NCBI RefSeq assembly: GCF_000463155.2
Contig: NZ_AWFZ01000017.1
Coordinates: 433,653-497,652, forward strand
DNA from: Siccibacter turicensis LMG 23730
GTDB lineage: Bacteria; Pseudomonadota; Gammaproteobacteria; Enterobacterales; Enterobacteriaceae
DNA: 64,000 nucleotides
Direction: 5' to 3'
Shown here: one piece after another, positions 12,904-24,254 of the stretch
Layout: each line of letters starts with the position of its first letter
How positions within the stretch are numbered: the first letter of the stretch is position 1
Translations under genes and position numbers: made by a program
Notes under the pieces: generated by a model
Told to the model about the DNA's origin: nothing
Database searches by the model: none
What the model saw: the letters and a program-made list of their open reading frames with translations, nothing else

Positions 12904-13539
12904 TTAGCCCCGCAAACGCATTTCGCGCTCGGCTTCGGTCAGAGAGGCCAGGAACGAGTCACGCTCAAATACGCGCGTCATGTACCCTTTCAGCTCTTTA
13001 GAACCGGCGCCGCTGAACTCAATGCCCATCTGCGGCAGACGCCACAGCAGCGGTGCCAGGTAGCAGTCTACCAGGCTGAATTCATCGCTCAGGAAATAAG
13101 GTTTCTGACCGAAAACCGGGGCAATAGCCTGCAGCTCTTCACGCAGCTGCTTACGCGCCGTTTCCGCTTCCTGTGCAGAACCGTTAACGACGATGTTCAT
13201 CAGCGAATACCAGTCTTTTTCAATACGGTGCATGTACAGGCGGCTTTCACCACGCGCAACCGGGTAAACCGGCATCAGCGGTGGGTGCGGGAAACGCTCA
13301 TCAAGGTATTCCATGATGATGCGGGATTCCCACAGCGTCAGCTCGCGATCAACCAGCGTCGGGACGCTGTGATTCGGGTTGAGGTCAATCAGATCCTGCG
13401 GCAGGTTATCCGTTTCCACATGCTCGATTTCGAAGCTGACACCCTTCTCGGCCAGGACAATACGTACCTGATGGCTATAGATATCAGTAGGACCAGAAAA
13501 CAGCGTCATTACCGAACGTTTGTTGGCAGCGACAGCCAT
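12904..13539 (-). CDS. sspA: Stringent starvation protein A
   Basis: RNA polymerase-associated protein with a glutathione S-transferase fold, needed for stationary-phase survival and acid tolerance in E. coli. 211 residues: thioredoxin-like N-terminal domain (about 10-85, with the PTLVDRELTLWES segment) and helical C-terminal domain (90-205). A strong GGAGG site precedes the ATG. First gene of sspAB. The C-terminal end differs slightly from E. coli (MRLRG), otherwise typical. Confidence 0.96.
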   Translation of the reverse strand: MAVAANKRSVMTLFSGPTDIYSHQVRIVLAEKGVSFEIEHVETDNLPQDLIDLNPNHSVPTLVDRELTLWESRIIMEYLDERFPHPPLMPVYPVARGESRLYMHRIEKDWYSLMNIVVNGSAQEAETARKQLREELQAIAPVFGQKPYFLSDEFSLVDCYLAPLLWRLPQMGIEFSGAGSKELKGYMTRVFERDSFLASLTEAEREMRLRG

Positions 13540-13857
13540 GAAAACCTCCAGGTATATTCAGAATAGTACTGCTGCCAGTCACACCTGTGACCAGTCAGAT
13601 TTATCGACTTGCCTGTGGTGCCGCATCTTCTTTTGTTTATTTTTCAAACAAAAGACCAGCAGTTCGCAGCATTTGGGCAGAAAATTGGATGATAGTTTAC
13701 CAGATTTTGCGCCCCTTGTGGTGAAGGGATTTCGAGATTTGGTAAAAAAGCGACGGAATTCAGAATGTTAGCGGTGCTAAAGCTTTTTTTAAGCAATAAA
13801 AAACCCGGTACGAGACCGGGTTTTTTCGCCATTCGATTCTGCGTAAGCAGAAAAGAA
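13540..13857. other. Intergenic region between rpsI and sspA
   Basis: Holds the sspA promoter region and the rpsI terminator (13795-13829). It also contains a perfect 9-bp inverted repeat, CTTTTGTTT / AAACAAAAG (13630-13654, 7-base loop), about 90 bases upstream of sspA. No convincing gene is present. Confidence 0.55.
13795..13829. terminator. Terminator of rplM-rpsI
   Basis: Hairpin AAACCCGGT / ACCGGGTTT with a 5-base loop and A/T runs on both sides, about 30 bases after the rpsI stop. The T-run on the minus strand fits the operon direction; symmetry makes it potentially bidirectional. Confidence 0.88.
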
Positions 13858-14759
<902 letters not shown>

Positions 14760-14921
14760 TCACACGACATTGTCCAGTAAACCTACCCCCTCGGATATGT
14801 TTCACCGGCACACAAAAGTTTCGGGAAAAAAACTTTCTTGTAACGTGGGGTCGCAGGATTATAGAGAAGTCAGGGTCAAAGATCGACCCCTTTTTGTGAT
14901 TCGCCGCAGGAAATCTGCCGT

Positions 14922-16049
14922 TCAGGGCAGGTGCGTTTTTTTCAGATACGCTTCGCTCTGCATCTCCTGCAGGCGCGACAGGCAGCGCTGGAACTCGAAC
15001 TTCAGCTGCGCGCCCTGATAGACCTCGTACAGCGGCACCGCCGCGCTGACCACCAGCTTCACATGCCGCTCGTAGAACTCGTCCACCAGCGCGATAAACC
15101 GCCGCGCTTCGCTCTCCATCAGCCTGGTCATCACCGGTACATCAAACACCATCACCGTATCGAACTGCCGGGAGAGCGCAATATAGTCGTGCTGGCTGCG
15201 GGCATCCACGCACAGCGTAGTAAAGGAAACGGCGAGCGTCTGGCCTTCCACGCCCAGGGTCGCCAGCGGACGGTGGTTAATCTCAAGCGTCGGGGCGTCC
15301 TGACGCGGCGCCCCCGCCAGCGCCAGCCACAGCTTGTCCATTTGCCGCGCGGTATCGTCATTGAGCGGCGACAGCCAGAGGTGCGCCTGCGTTAAGGTGC
15401 GCAGCCGGTAGTCGATGCCAGCGTCGACGTTCATGATGTCGCAATGACGCTTAATGGCCTCAATCGCCGGCAGGAAGCGCGCGCGCTGCAGGCCATTGCG
15501 GTAAAGGTCATCCGGCGGGATGTTAGAGGTTGCCACCAGCGTGATGCCGCGGGAAAACAGCGCCTGCATCAGGCCGCCCAGCAGCATCGCATCGGTAATG
15601 TCGGAGACAAAAAATTCGTCAAAGCACAGCACATCGGTTTCGGCTTTAAAGCGATCGGCTACAATCTCCAGCGGGTCGCTCTGCCCCTGAAGCGCGCCGA
15701 GCTCATCATGCACGCGTAACATAAAGCGGTGAAAATGCAGGCGCTGCTTGCGGGTTCCCGGCAGGCTGTGAAAGAAGAGATCCATCAGCCAGGTTTTGCC
15801 CCGTCCAACGCCGCCCCACATATACAGCCCGCGTACCGGCGGTGTGGACGGTGACTCAGCGCGCCGCCCCAGCATGCGCCCCATCTTCGCCATCAGCCCC
15901 GTTGGCTCCGGTTGCGCCTGAGGTTGAGCCGTCAGCGCCTGATAAATAGTATCGAGCCGACTGACGGCATCGCGTTGTACGTCATCGGGTTGGTGCGTGC
16001 CCTCGTTCAGGGCTTCATGGTAGCGCGCTAGCGGTGACAAGCTTTGCAT
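14922..16049 (-). CDS. zapE: Cell division AFG1-type ATPase
   Basis: Z-ring-associated ATPase (formerly YhcM) of the AFG1 family that influences FtsZ bundling under stress. 375 residues. Walker A GGVGRGKT at 79-86 and Walker B LCFDEFF in the middle, followed by a sensor-like TSNIPP. Cytoplasmic; no signal. Divergent from zapG across a 208-base gap, so the two cell-envelope genes face away from each other as in E. coli. Confidence 0.95.
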   Translation of the reverse strand: MQSLSPLARYHEALNEGTHQPDDVQRDAVSRLDTIYQALTAQPQAQPEPTGLMAKMGRMLGRRAESPSTPPVRGLYMWGGVGRGKTWLMDLFFHSLPGTRKQRLHFHRFMLRVHDELGALQGQSDPLEIVADRFKAETDVLCFDEFFVSDITDAMLLGGLMQALFSRGITLVATSNIPPDDLYRNGLQRARFLPAIEAIKRHCDIMNVDAGIDYRLRTLTQAHLWLSPLNDDTARQMDKLWLALAGAPRQDAPTLEINHRPLATLGVEGQTLAVSFTTLCVDARSQHDYIALSRQFDTVMVFDVPVMTRLMESEARRFIALVDEFYERHVKLVVSAAVPLYEVYQGAQLKFEFQRCLSRLQEMQSEAYLKKTHLP

Positions 16050-16257
16050 GGTGATTGGGTAATTCCTTGAATTATCGGGTTACCGCCAGCGGCGGCTGTC
16101 GAAAAAAAGGCCGTTCTACACTACGCGATGACGCGGCAGGATTCCACTTCTGCGGGATTAGCGGTTATAGTGGCATAATCAGGCGATGGCGTTGTGATGA
16201 GTAAGGTCCACCTCGCTGCTACCACCCTACGGAAACACAAGACAACGGGAGAAGTTC

Positions 16258-16656
16258 ATGACCTGGGAATATGCGCTAATTGGCTTAGTGGTCGGTATCG
16301 TGATTGGTGCTGTGGCCATGCGGTTTGGCAACCGTAAATTGCGCCACCAGCAGGCCCTGCAGTACGAACTGGAAAAGAACAAAGCGGAGCTGGATGATTA
16401 CCGCGAAGAGTTAGTCAGCCACTTTGCCCGCAGCGCCGAGCTGCTGGATAATATGGCGCACGATTACCGCCAGCTTTATCAGCACATGGCGAAAAGCTCA
16501 AGCAGCCTGCTGCCTGAAATGTCTGCGGAAACCAACCCCTTCCGTAACCGTCTGGCTGACTCCGAAGCCGGTAACGATCAGGCGCCGGTGCAGATACCGC
16601 GCGACTACTCCGACAGCGCATCCGGCCTGCTTCGCGGCGGCGCGAAACGCGACTAA
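16258..16656 (+). CDS. zapG: Z-ring associated protein G (YhcB, DUF1043)
   Basis: Small inner-membrane protein linked to cell division and envelope growth. 132 residues: one N-terminal membrane span (about 3-21, YALIGLVVGIVIGAVAM), then a coiled-coil segment rich in E/K/L (about 30-85) and a disordered C-terminus. A GGGAGAAG site precedes the ATG. Single gene with a hairpin behind it. Confidence 0.94.
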   Translation: MTWEYALIGLVVGIVIGAVAMRFGNRKLRHQQALQYELEKNKAELDDYREELVSHFARSAELLDNMAHDYRQLYQHMAKSSSSLLPEMSAETNPFRNRLADSEAGNDQAPVQIPRDYSDSASGLLRGGAKRD

Positions 16657-16680
16657 CCCTCGCACAGTACCTTTTTCTCC

Positions 16681-16702
16681 GGGCGCGTTTATCGCGCCCT
16701 CT
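16681..16702 (+). terminator. Hairpin after zapG
   Basis: GGGCGCG / CGCGCCC with a 5-base loop, 24 bases after the zapG stop. The tail is only partly T-rich, so termination strength is uncertain. Confidence 0.5.
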
Positions 16703-16835
16703 CATTATCTGTTGCACTGACTATCCTTATTTCATCGGTCCCTTCCACGCCAGCGTTGTTACCCGACTGATAATTCAATAACATCAGATCGTTTTGGGTA
16801 CCTTTTCCTTTTTCAGGTTACGAGAGCCAGCAACA

Positions 16836-18206
16836 ATGAAGAAACAAAACCTGCTGTTGAGTGCGTTAGCGTTAAGTGTCGGGTTATCTCTCTCCGCATC
16901 CCTTCCGGTTGCGGCCGCGTTACCTTCGCAGGTTCCGGGCGAGGCGGCTATTCCAAGCCTTGCGCCGATGCTGGAAAAGGTGCTGCCGGCTGTGGTCAGC
17001 GTTCAGGTCGAAGGCACTGCGGTGCAGAGTCAGAAAATTCCGGAAGAGTTGAAAAAGTTCTTCGGCGAAGAGATGCCGGGGCAACAACAGGCACAGCCTT
17101 TCCAGGGCCTGGGCTCCGGGGTCATCATTGATGCGGCGAAAGGCTATGTGCTGACCAACAACCACGTGATCAATCAGGCGGAAAAAATCAGCGTCCAGCT
17201 TAACGATGGCCGCGAGTTTGACGCCAAACTGATCGGCGGCGACGACCAGAGCGACATCGCCCTGCTCCAGCTGCAAAATCCCAGCAAACTGACGCAGATT
17301 GCCGTCGCTGACTCCGACAAGCTGCGGGTGGGCGACTTCGCCGTTGCGGTGGGTAACCCGTTCGGCCTCGGCCAGACTGCCACCTCCGGCATCGTCTCGG
17401 CGCTGGGCCGCAGCGGCCTGAACCTTGAAGGGCTGGAGAACTTTATCCAGACCGATGCTTCGATTAACCGCGGGAACTCCGGCGGGGCGCTGCTCAACCT
17501 GAACGGCGAGCTTATCGGCATCAACACCGCCATTCTCGCGCCGGGCGGTGGCAGCGTGGGCATCGGTTTTGCCATTCCCAGCAACATGGCACAGACCCTC
17601 GCACAGCAGTTGATCAAATCCGGCGAGATCCAGCGCGGTCTGCTGGGCATCAAAGGCACCGAGATGAGCGCCGATCTCGCCAAAGCGTTTAACCTTAACG
17701 TGCAGCGCGGGGCGTTTGTCAGCGAAGTGCTGCCGGGTTCCGGCTCGGCGAAAGCCGGCATTAAGCCGGGGGATATCATTACCAGCCTCAACGGTAAGAC
17801 CCTGAGCAGCTTTGCCGAACTGCGCTCGCGTATCGCGACCACCGAACCGGGCACCAGCGTTAAGCTTGGCCTGCTGCGCGACGGGAAACCGCTGGAAGTG
17901 GCCGTCACGCTCGATAAGAGCACTTCATCGTCAGCCAGCGCAGAGATGATCGCCCCTGCCCTACAGGGCGCTACCCTCAGCGACGGTCAGTTGAAAGACG
18001 GTACCAAAGGCGTGCACCTCGATAACGTCGAGAAAGAGAGCGCGGCCGCGCAGGCGGGCCTGCATAAGGATGATGTGATTATTGGCATCAACCGCGAGCG
18101 CGTGACGACCATTGCTGACATGCGCAAGGTGCTGGCCACCAAACCGGCCGTGATCGCGCTCCAGGTAGTGCGCGGCAACGAGCGCATCTTCCTGCTGCTG
18201 CGTTAA
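16836..18206 (+). CDS. degQ: Periplasmic serine endoprotease DegQ
   Basis: HtrA-family protease and chaperone of the periplasm. 456 residues with a signal peptide (about 1-27, cut near PVAAA). The catalytic triad is His110 (LTNNHVI), Asp140 (DQSDIAL) and Ser215 (GNSGGAL). Two PDZ domains follow (about 258-350 and 365-450). The ATG at 16836 begins the signal peptide; an upstream in-frame start would add 14 residues before it. Followed by degS after 89 bases that include a 13-bp hairpin. Confidence 0.97.
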   Translation: MKKQNLLLSALALSVGLSLSASLPVAAALPSQVPGEAAIPSLAPMLEKVLPAVVSVQVEGTAVQSQKIPEELKKFFGEEMPGQQQAQPFQGLGSGVIIDAAKGYVLTNNHVINQAEKISVQLNDGREFDAKLIGGDDQSDIALLQLQNPSKLTQIAVADSDKLRVGDFAVAVGNPFGLGQTATSGIVSALGRSGLNLEGLENFIQTDASINRGNSGGALLNLNGELIGINTAILAPGGGSVGIGFAIPSNMAQTLAQQLIKSGEIQRGLLGIKGTEMSADLAKAFNLNVQRGAFVSEVLPGSGSAKAGIKPGDIITSLNGKTLSSFAELRSRIATTEPGTSVKLGLLRDGKPLEVAVTLDKSTSSSASAEMIAPALQGATLSDGQLKDGTKGVHLDNVEKESAAAQAGLHKDDVIIGINRERVTTIADMRKVLATKPAVIALQVVRGNERIFLLLR

Positions 18207-18214
18207 AAACAGGG

Positions 18215-18250
18215 TAAACGGACATCATCCCCGCATGTGATGTCCGTTTA
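18215..18250 (+). other. 13-bp inverted repeat between degQ and degS
   Basis: TAAACGGACATCA and its exact reverse complement, separated by 10 bases. It lies 9 bases after the degQ stop and is not followed by a T-run. It could be an attenuator, an mRNA stabiliser for degQ, or a protein-binding site near the degS promoter. Confidence 0.6.
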
Positions 18251-18295
18251 ACTCATGGTATGCTCCAGGCAATCCTTACTAATCGTTAAACTCCC

Positions 18296-19384
18296 ATGTT
18301 TCAGAAGCTACTACGCTCGATACTTCTTGGTCTTATCGTCGGCGGCCTGCTGCTGATTGCCGTTCCGTCCCTGCGGCAATGGGTGCCGGAAGCCGCACCG
18401 CAATACGACAGCGCCGACGAAACGCCGCTCAGCTATAACGCTGCGGTGCGCCGCGCTGCGCCTGCGGTGGTGAACGTCTATAACCGGGGCATCAACGGGG
18501 CGACGCGCAACCAGCTTCAGCTTCGCACCCTCGGTTCCGGGGTGATCATGGATGAGCGCGGCTATATCGTGACCAACAAGCACGTGGTTAACGATGCCAA
18601 CCAGATTATCGTCGCCCTGCAGGACGGGCGCGTGTTTGAGGCGCTGATGGTCGGTTCCGATAACCTGACCGATCTCGCGGTGCTGAAAATCAACGCCACT
18701 AACCTGCCGGTCATCCCCATCAACCGCAAACGCATCCCGCATATCGGCGACGTGGTGATGGCTATCGGTAACCCCTATAACCTCGGGCAAACCATTACCC
18801 AGGGGATTATCAGCGCCACCGGCCGCATCGGCCTGAGCCCCTCCGGGCGGCAAAACTTTCTGCAAACCGATGCCTCCATCAACCACGGTAACTCCGGCGG
18901 CGCGCTGGTGAACACCCTTGGCGAACTGATGGGCATCAACACGCTCTCCTTTGATAAGAGTAACGACGGCGAGACGCCGGAAGGGATCGGATTTGCGATC
19001 CCCACCCAGCTGGCGACCAAAATCATGGAGAAGCTGATCCGTGATGGCCGGGTGATCCGCGGCTATATCGGGATCAAAGAGGGACGCGAGATCGCGCCGC
19101 TGCATGCCCAGACCCAGGGGATGGAACAGATCCAGGGGATCATCGTCAACGCGCTGGATCCCGGCGGCGCCGCCGATCTGGCGGGTATCCACGTCAATGA
19201 CGTGATTGTATCCGTGAACAATAAGCCTGCGGTATCGGCGCTGGAAACCATGGATCAGGTGGCGGAGATCCGTCCTGGCTCGGTGATCCCGGTGGTGGTG
19301 ATGCGTGACGATCGCAAGCTGACGCTGCAGGTCACGATTCAGGAATTCAAAGAAGAAGAAGAGAGCGCACCGCCCGCGCAGTAA
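18296..19384 (+). CDS. degS: Inner-membrane regulatory protease DegS
   Basis: Senses misfolded porin C-termini in the periplasm and makes the first cut in RseA, starting the sigma-E response. 362 residues: one N-terminal membrane anchor (about 8-25), protease domain with His96 (TNKHVV), Asp126 (LTDLAVL) and Ser200 (GNSGGAL), and a single PDZ domain (about 255-350). It is some seven residues longer than E. coli DegS (355, from memory), including an acidic tail (EFKEEEESAPPAQ). Start ATG 18296 leads straight into the anchor. Confidence 0.96.
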   Translation: MFQKLLRSILLGLIVGGLLLIAVPSLRQWVPEAAPQYDSADETPLSYNAAVRRAAPAVVNVYNRGINGATRNQLQLRTLGSGVIMDERGYIVTNKHVVNDANQIIVALQDGRVFEALMVGSDNLTDLAVLKINATNLPVIPINRKRIPHIGDVVMAIGNPYNLGQTITQGIISATGRIGLSPSGRQNFLQTDASINHGNSGGALVNTLGELMGINTLSFDKSNDGETPEGIGFAIPTQLATKIMEKLIRDGRVIRGYIGIKEGREIAPLHAQTQGMEQIQGIIVNALDPGGAADLAGIHVNDVIVSVNNKPAVSALETMDQVAEIRPGSVIPVVVMRDDRKLTLQVTIQEFKEEEESAPPAQ

Positions 19385-19401
19385 GAGTAAGGTGCAGACA
19401 T

Positions 19402-19434
19402 AAAAAAACCGGAACCTGGGTTCCGGTTTTTTTT
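19402..19434. terminator. Bidirectional terminator between degS and mdh
   Basis: AACCGGAAC / GTTCCGGTT with a 4-base loop, flanked by seven A and eight T. The two flanking genes converge, so it likely serves both. Confidence 0.9.
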
Positions 19435-19450
19435 CATCTGCCCGTGGCGA

Positions 19451-21277
<1,827 letters not shown>

Positions 21278-21645
21278 GCGCTTCGCCGCTCAGGATTATA
21301 TAAAGGGGCATTTCGCCCCTTTTCCCCTATATTCCACCACCCTTTATTTAGCCATTAGTGCTAATAACTGCTTTCCCGCCTCAAACCTTCATAAAGATTT
21401 CATCTAAATCGCACAAATCGTTAACTTTCGCTAACCATATGAAATTACTTATGTAATGCAACAAAACTGTATCTTTTTTAACCATTTTTATAACTATCAG
21501 ATATAAAAACGCCAGAATTTACGTTAAAGTTTCATGTGAAACCATTAGCAAGGTATTAATTTTATGGGTGACTAGTGTATACTTGATTTTGTGATGAGGG
21601 TCACGAAACGAGCCCTCCAGAAAAATTACGACGAGGATATACACC
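21278..21645. other. AT-rich region before the first yhcN-type gene
   Basis: After the argR terminator the sequence is AT-rich to about 21590 and carries the promoter of the downstream stress gene. A good ribosome site (ACGAGGATA) ends it. No further gene seen. Confidence 0.5.
21302..21324 (+). terminator. Terminator of argR
   Basis: AAAGGGGC / GCCCCTTT with a 5-base loop and a T-rich tail, 24 bases after the argR stop. Confidence 0.75.
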
Positions 21646-21909
21646 ATGAAAATCAAAACCACTGTTGCCACCCTGAGCGTTCTCTCCATGCTGTCTTTCG
21701 GCGCATTTGCCGCTACCTCTATTAACGCAGAGCAGGCGCAGAACCGTGAAGCGATCGGTACCGTGTCACTGGGTGCGGTAGCGACCTCTCCGATGGATAT
21801 GCGTGAAATGCTGAACCAGAAAGCAGAAGAAAAAGGCGCATCGGCCTACCGCGTGATCGAAGCCCGTACTGGCGACCACTGGCACGCGACTGCTGAACTC
21901 TACAAATAA
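21646..21909 (+). CDS. yhcN: YhcN-type periplasmic stress protein (DUF1471), copy 1
   Basis: Small secreted protein of the YhcN/BhsA/McbA family, which responds to acid and peroxide stress in E. coli. 87 residues: signal peptide about 1-22 (cut at AFAA), then one DUF1471 domain ending GDHWHATAELYK. The second copy, 110 bases downstream, has the same architecture and ending. Which of the two is the true orthologue of E. coli yhcN is unresolved, since both are close in length. Confidence 0.9.
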   Translation: MKIKTTVATLSVLSMLSFGAFAATSINAEQAQNREAIGTVSLGAVATSPMDMREMLNQKAEEKGASAYRVIEARTGDHWHATAELYK

Positions 21910-22018
21910 GTTCGGCTATCACCCTGTAATAAGAAATGATTCGTTCCTGCGCGGCCATAAACAGAAAAAAAGCACGTTAATCCTCCGGCCGCCGGGTAAC
22001 GTATTAAGGAGTCAAACC

Positions 22019-22285
22019 ATGAAAACCGTATTAAGTCTTGCTGCCCTTACCCTTGCTTCCGTGGTGTCTTTTGGCGCGAGTGCGGACGCACAGCTGGTCA
22101 ACGCCCAGCAAGCACAGAATCTGCAGGCCATGGGCAGCGTATCGGTAACTGAAATTACCGGCTCCCCGATGGATATTCGCCATGCATTAGCGGAAAAAGC
22201 GACCAAAGAAGGCGCGAGCGCGTACCGTGTGACCGAACTGACCCAGGGCGATCACTGGCACGCCACCGCAGAACTCTATAAGTAA
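22019..22285 (+). CDS. YhcN-type periplasmic stress protein (DUF1471), copy 2
   Basis: 88 residues, tandem paralogue of the preceding gene. Signal peptide about 1-22 (cut near GASA), then DUF1471 with SPMDIR, GASAYRV and the shared GDHWHATAELYK end. The N-terminal half of the mature part has diverged more than the C-terminal half. An AAGGAG site precedes the ATG, and a terminator follows, so it may be read from the first copy's promoter or its own. Confidence 0.9.
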   Translation: MKTVLSLAALTLASVVSFGASADAQLVNAQQAQNLQAMGSVSVTEITGSPMDIRHALAEKATKEGASAYRVTELTQGDHWHATAELYK

Positions 22286-22308
22286 ACCCTCGTCGTCTCT
22301 GACGACTT

Positions 22309-22334
22309 GCCCCTGTTCGCCAGGGGCTTTTTTA
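22309..22334 (+). terminator. Terminator after the yhcN pair
   Basis: GCCCCTG / CAGGGGC with a 5-base loop and six T, 23 bases after the second copy. Confidence 0.85.
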
Positions 22335-22347
22335 TGCCTGCGGTGCG

Positions 22348-22626
22348 CTAGGTGGCGTGCCGCATATTGAACCGCAGCTGCCCTTCCAGCTCCTCCTCCG
22401 CCTCTTCAAACAGCAGAATCAGCGCGCCGAAACGGCGGCGTTGCCCTTCAGGAATATGGGTAAATTCGATCTCCAGCGGCAGCGGCAGTGCGTCACCGGT
22501 GACGCTGTCCCACAGCGCATCAAGATCGCTGACCTGCTCCTTGCCAAGATTAAAGGTTTGAGCGAACTGTCGATAAAAATCGTCCTGATCCACGATTTCA
22601 TCAAAGTCGAAGGTATAAACGTTCAT
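22348..22626 (-). CDS. yhcO: Barstar-family protein YhcO
   Basis: 92-residue protein of the barstar fold (ribonuclease-inhibitor family). Starts [20 protein letters not shown] and contains the LDALWD and PLPLEIEF segments of the family. E. coli YhcO has no proven target, and no barnase-like ribonuclease gene adjoins it here, so it should not be called an antitoxin. Monocistronic, converging with the yhcN pair. Confidence 0.9.
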   Translation of the reverse strand: MNVYTFDFDEIVDQDDFYRQFAQTFNLGKEQVSDLDALWDSVTGDALPLPLEIEFTHIPEGQRRRFGALILLFEEAEEELEGQLRFNMRHAT

Positions 22627-22698
22627 TTCAGCCTCCGAACCGGCGCGCCGTGCGGCACGCCGCTGTTTTTTTGATCGTCGCCCGCACCGCAGGGAAGC

Positions 22699-24153
22699 CT
22701 AGAGGCCACCCAGGTGAAGCGTTTTCACTTCCAGATACTCTTCCAGCCCCAGCACCGAGCCTTCCCGACCCAGCCCCGACTCTTTTATGCCGCCAAACGG
22801 CCCCAGTTCGGTGGATACGGCACACTCGTTAACGCCGATCATGCCGCTTTCAATCTGCGACGATACGCGGAACACCCGCTGCAGATTCTGGGTATAGAAG
22901 TAGGCCGCCAGACCATAAGGTGTATTGTTGGCGCGGGCGATAACTTCTTCTTCGGTTTTGAAACGGAAACAGGCGGCCAGCGGCCCGAAGGTTTCTTCCT
23001 GTGCCAGCTGCATGTCGTCCGAGGCTTCGCCAAGCACTGTCGGCTGCCAGAAGTTGCCGCCCAGCGCATGCGCGTTGCCGCCAGCCAGCACCTTCGCCCC
23101 TTTGCTCACCGCATCCTCAACGTGCTCGCGTACCTTATCCACCGCCGACGCTTCGATCAGCGGCCCGACGATCACGCCCTCTTCCATGCCGTTGCCCACT
23201 TTGAGCGCGCTAACGGCCTCCGCCAGCTTCGTGACGAACCGATCGTAAACGCCGTCCTGAATAAAGAAGCGGTTGACGCTGACGCACACCTGCCCGGCGT
23301 TGCGGAATTTATTGGCGATGGCACCCTGTACCGCGGCATCAAGGTCTGCATCATCAAACACGATGTAGGGCGCGTTGCCGCCCAGCTCCATCGACACCTT
23401 CTTCATGGTGTCTGCCGCGTTACGCATCAGGGTTTTGCCCACGGCGGTCGAGCCGGTAAAGGAGATCTTACGCACCGCGTCGCTCGCCATGATGGCGTCA
23501 CTGATCTCACTCGTGGTGCCCGCTACCGCGTTCAGTACGCCGTCCGGCACCCCGGCTTTGGTCGCCAGCGCCAGCAGCGCAAACGCCGACAGCGGCGTAT
23601 TGTTGGCCGGCTTGATGACACCGGTGCAGCCCGCGGCCAGCGCCGGACCAAGCTTGCGCGTCAGCATCGCCATCGGGAAATTCCACGGCGTAATGGCGGC
23701 GACAACGCCGACCGGTTCACGCGTTGCGAAGATACGCGAGCCGGGTTTTACCGGTGGGATAATCTCGCCGTTAGCGCGCTTCGCCTCCTCCGCAAACCAC
23801 TGGATGAAGCTTGCCGCATACTCGACTTCGCCTTCGGCTTCCTTAAGCGGCTTCCCCTGCTCGGTCGTCATCAGCTGACCAAGCCAGGTTTTGTTCTCAA
23901 TAATCAGCTGGTACCAGCGGTAGAGGATTTCCGAACGCGCTTTGGCGGTTTGCGCGCGCCACGCCGGGAAAGCGGTACTAGCCGCGGCAATCGCCGCTTC
24001 GGTCTCTTTACGACCGCCTTTCGCCACCTGCGCGACAACCTCGCCCGTCGCCGGATTAAGCACGTCAAACGTGGTGTTCAGGGTGTGCCAGCGCCCGTTA
24101 ACCAGATAACCGGTTTTGAAAAGTTCGCTGTCCTGGAGTGCCCTGGATGTCAT
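22699..24153 (-). CDS. Succinate-semialdehyde dehydrogenase-type aldehyde dehydrogenase
   Basis: 484-residue NAD(P)-dependent aldehyde dehydrogenase closest in pattern to the GabD/SSADH group. The catalytic set is complete: Asn158 (PWNFP), Lys181, Glu256 (MELGGNAP) and Cys290 (NAGQVCVSVNR), with the cofactor motif FTGSTAVGK at 232-240. A strong AGGAGG site precedes the ATG. It lies between yhcO and aaeB, where E. coli K-12 (from memory) has no such gene. No gabT or gabP is adjacent, so the substrate may not be succinate semialdehyde; an aromatic aldehyde is possible given the neighbouring aae genes, but that is inference. Confidence 0.9.
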   Translation of the reverse strand: MTSRALQDSELFKTGYLVNGRWHTLNTTFDVLNPATGEVVAQVAKGGRKETEAAIAAASTAFPAWRAQTAKARSEILYRWYQLIIENKTWLGQLMTTEQGKPLKEAEGEVEYAASFIQWFAEEAKRANGEIIPPVKPGSRIFATREPVGVVAAITPWNFPMAMLTRKLGPALAAGCTGVIKPANNTPLSAFALLALATKAGVPDGVLNAVAGTTSEISDAIMASDAVRKISFTGSTAVGKTLMRNAADTMKKVSMELGGNAPYIVFDDADLDAAVQGAIANKFRNAGQVCVSVNRFFIQDGVYDRFVTKLAEAVSALKVGNGMEEGVIVGPLIEASAVDKVREHVEDAVSKGAKVLAGGNAHALGGNFWQPTVLGEASDDMQLAQEETFGPLAACFRFKTEEEVIARANNTPYGLAAYFYTQNLQRVFRVSSQIESGMIGVNECAVSTELGPFGGIKESGLGREGSVLGLEEYLEVKTLHLGGL

Positions 24154-24210
24154 GCTTACCTCCTGCGGTAATGATGAATTTTTTTCCGATCCTGGCTAAG
24201 TATAGCTATA

Positions 24211-24241
24211 AAAAAACCGACGCCCGGGCGTCGGTTTTTAG
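24211..24241 (-). terminator. Terminator of aaeXAB
   Basis: ACCGACGC / GCGTCGGT around a CCGG loop, followed on the minus strand by seven T, 14 bases after the aaeB stop. It separates the aae operon from the downstream aldehyde dehydrogenase, which must have its own promoter or depend on readthrough. Confidence 0.85.
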
Positions 24242-24254
24242 CGAAAAGAGCGAA

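Noticed and set aside
22348-22626. YhcO as an antitoxin of a barnase-like system
   Set aside because: The barstar fold fits, but no ribonuclease gene adjoins it and E. coli YhcO has no proven toxin partner.
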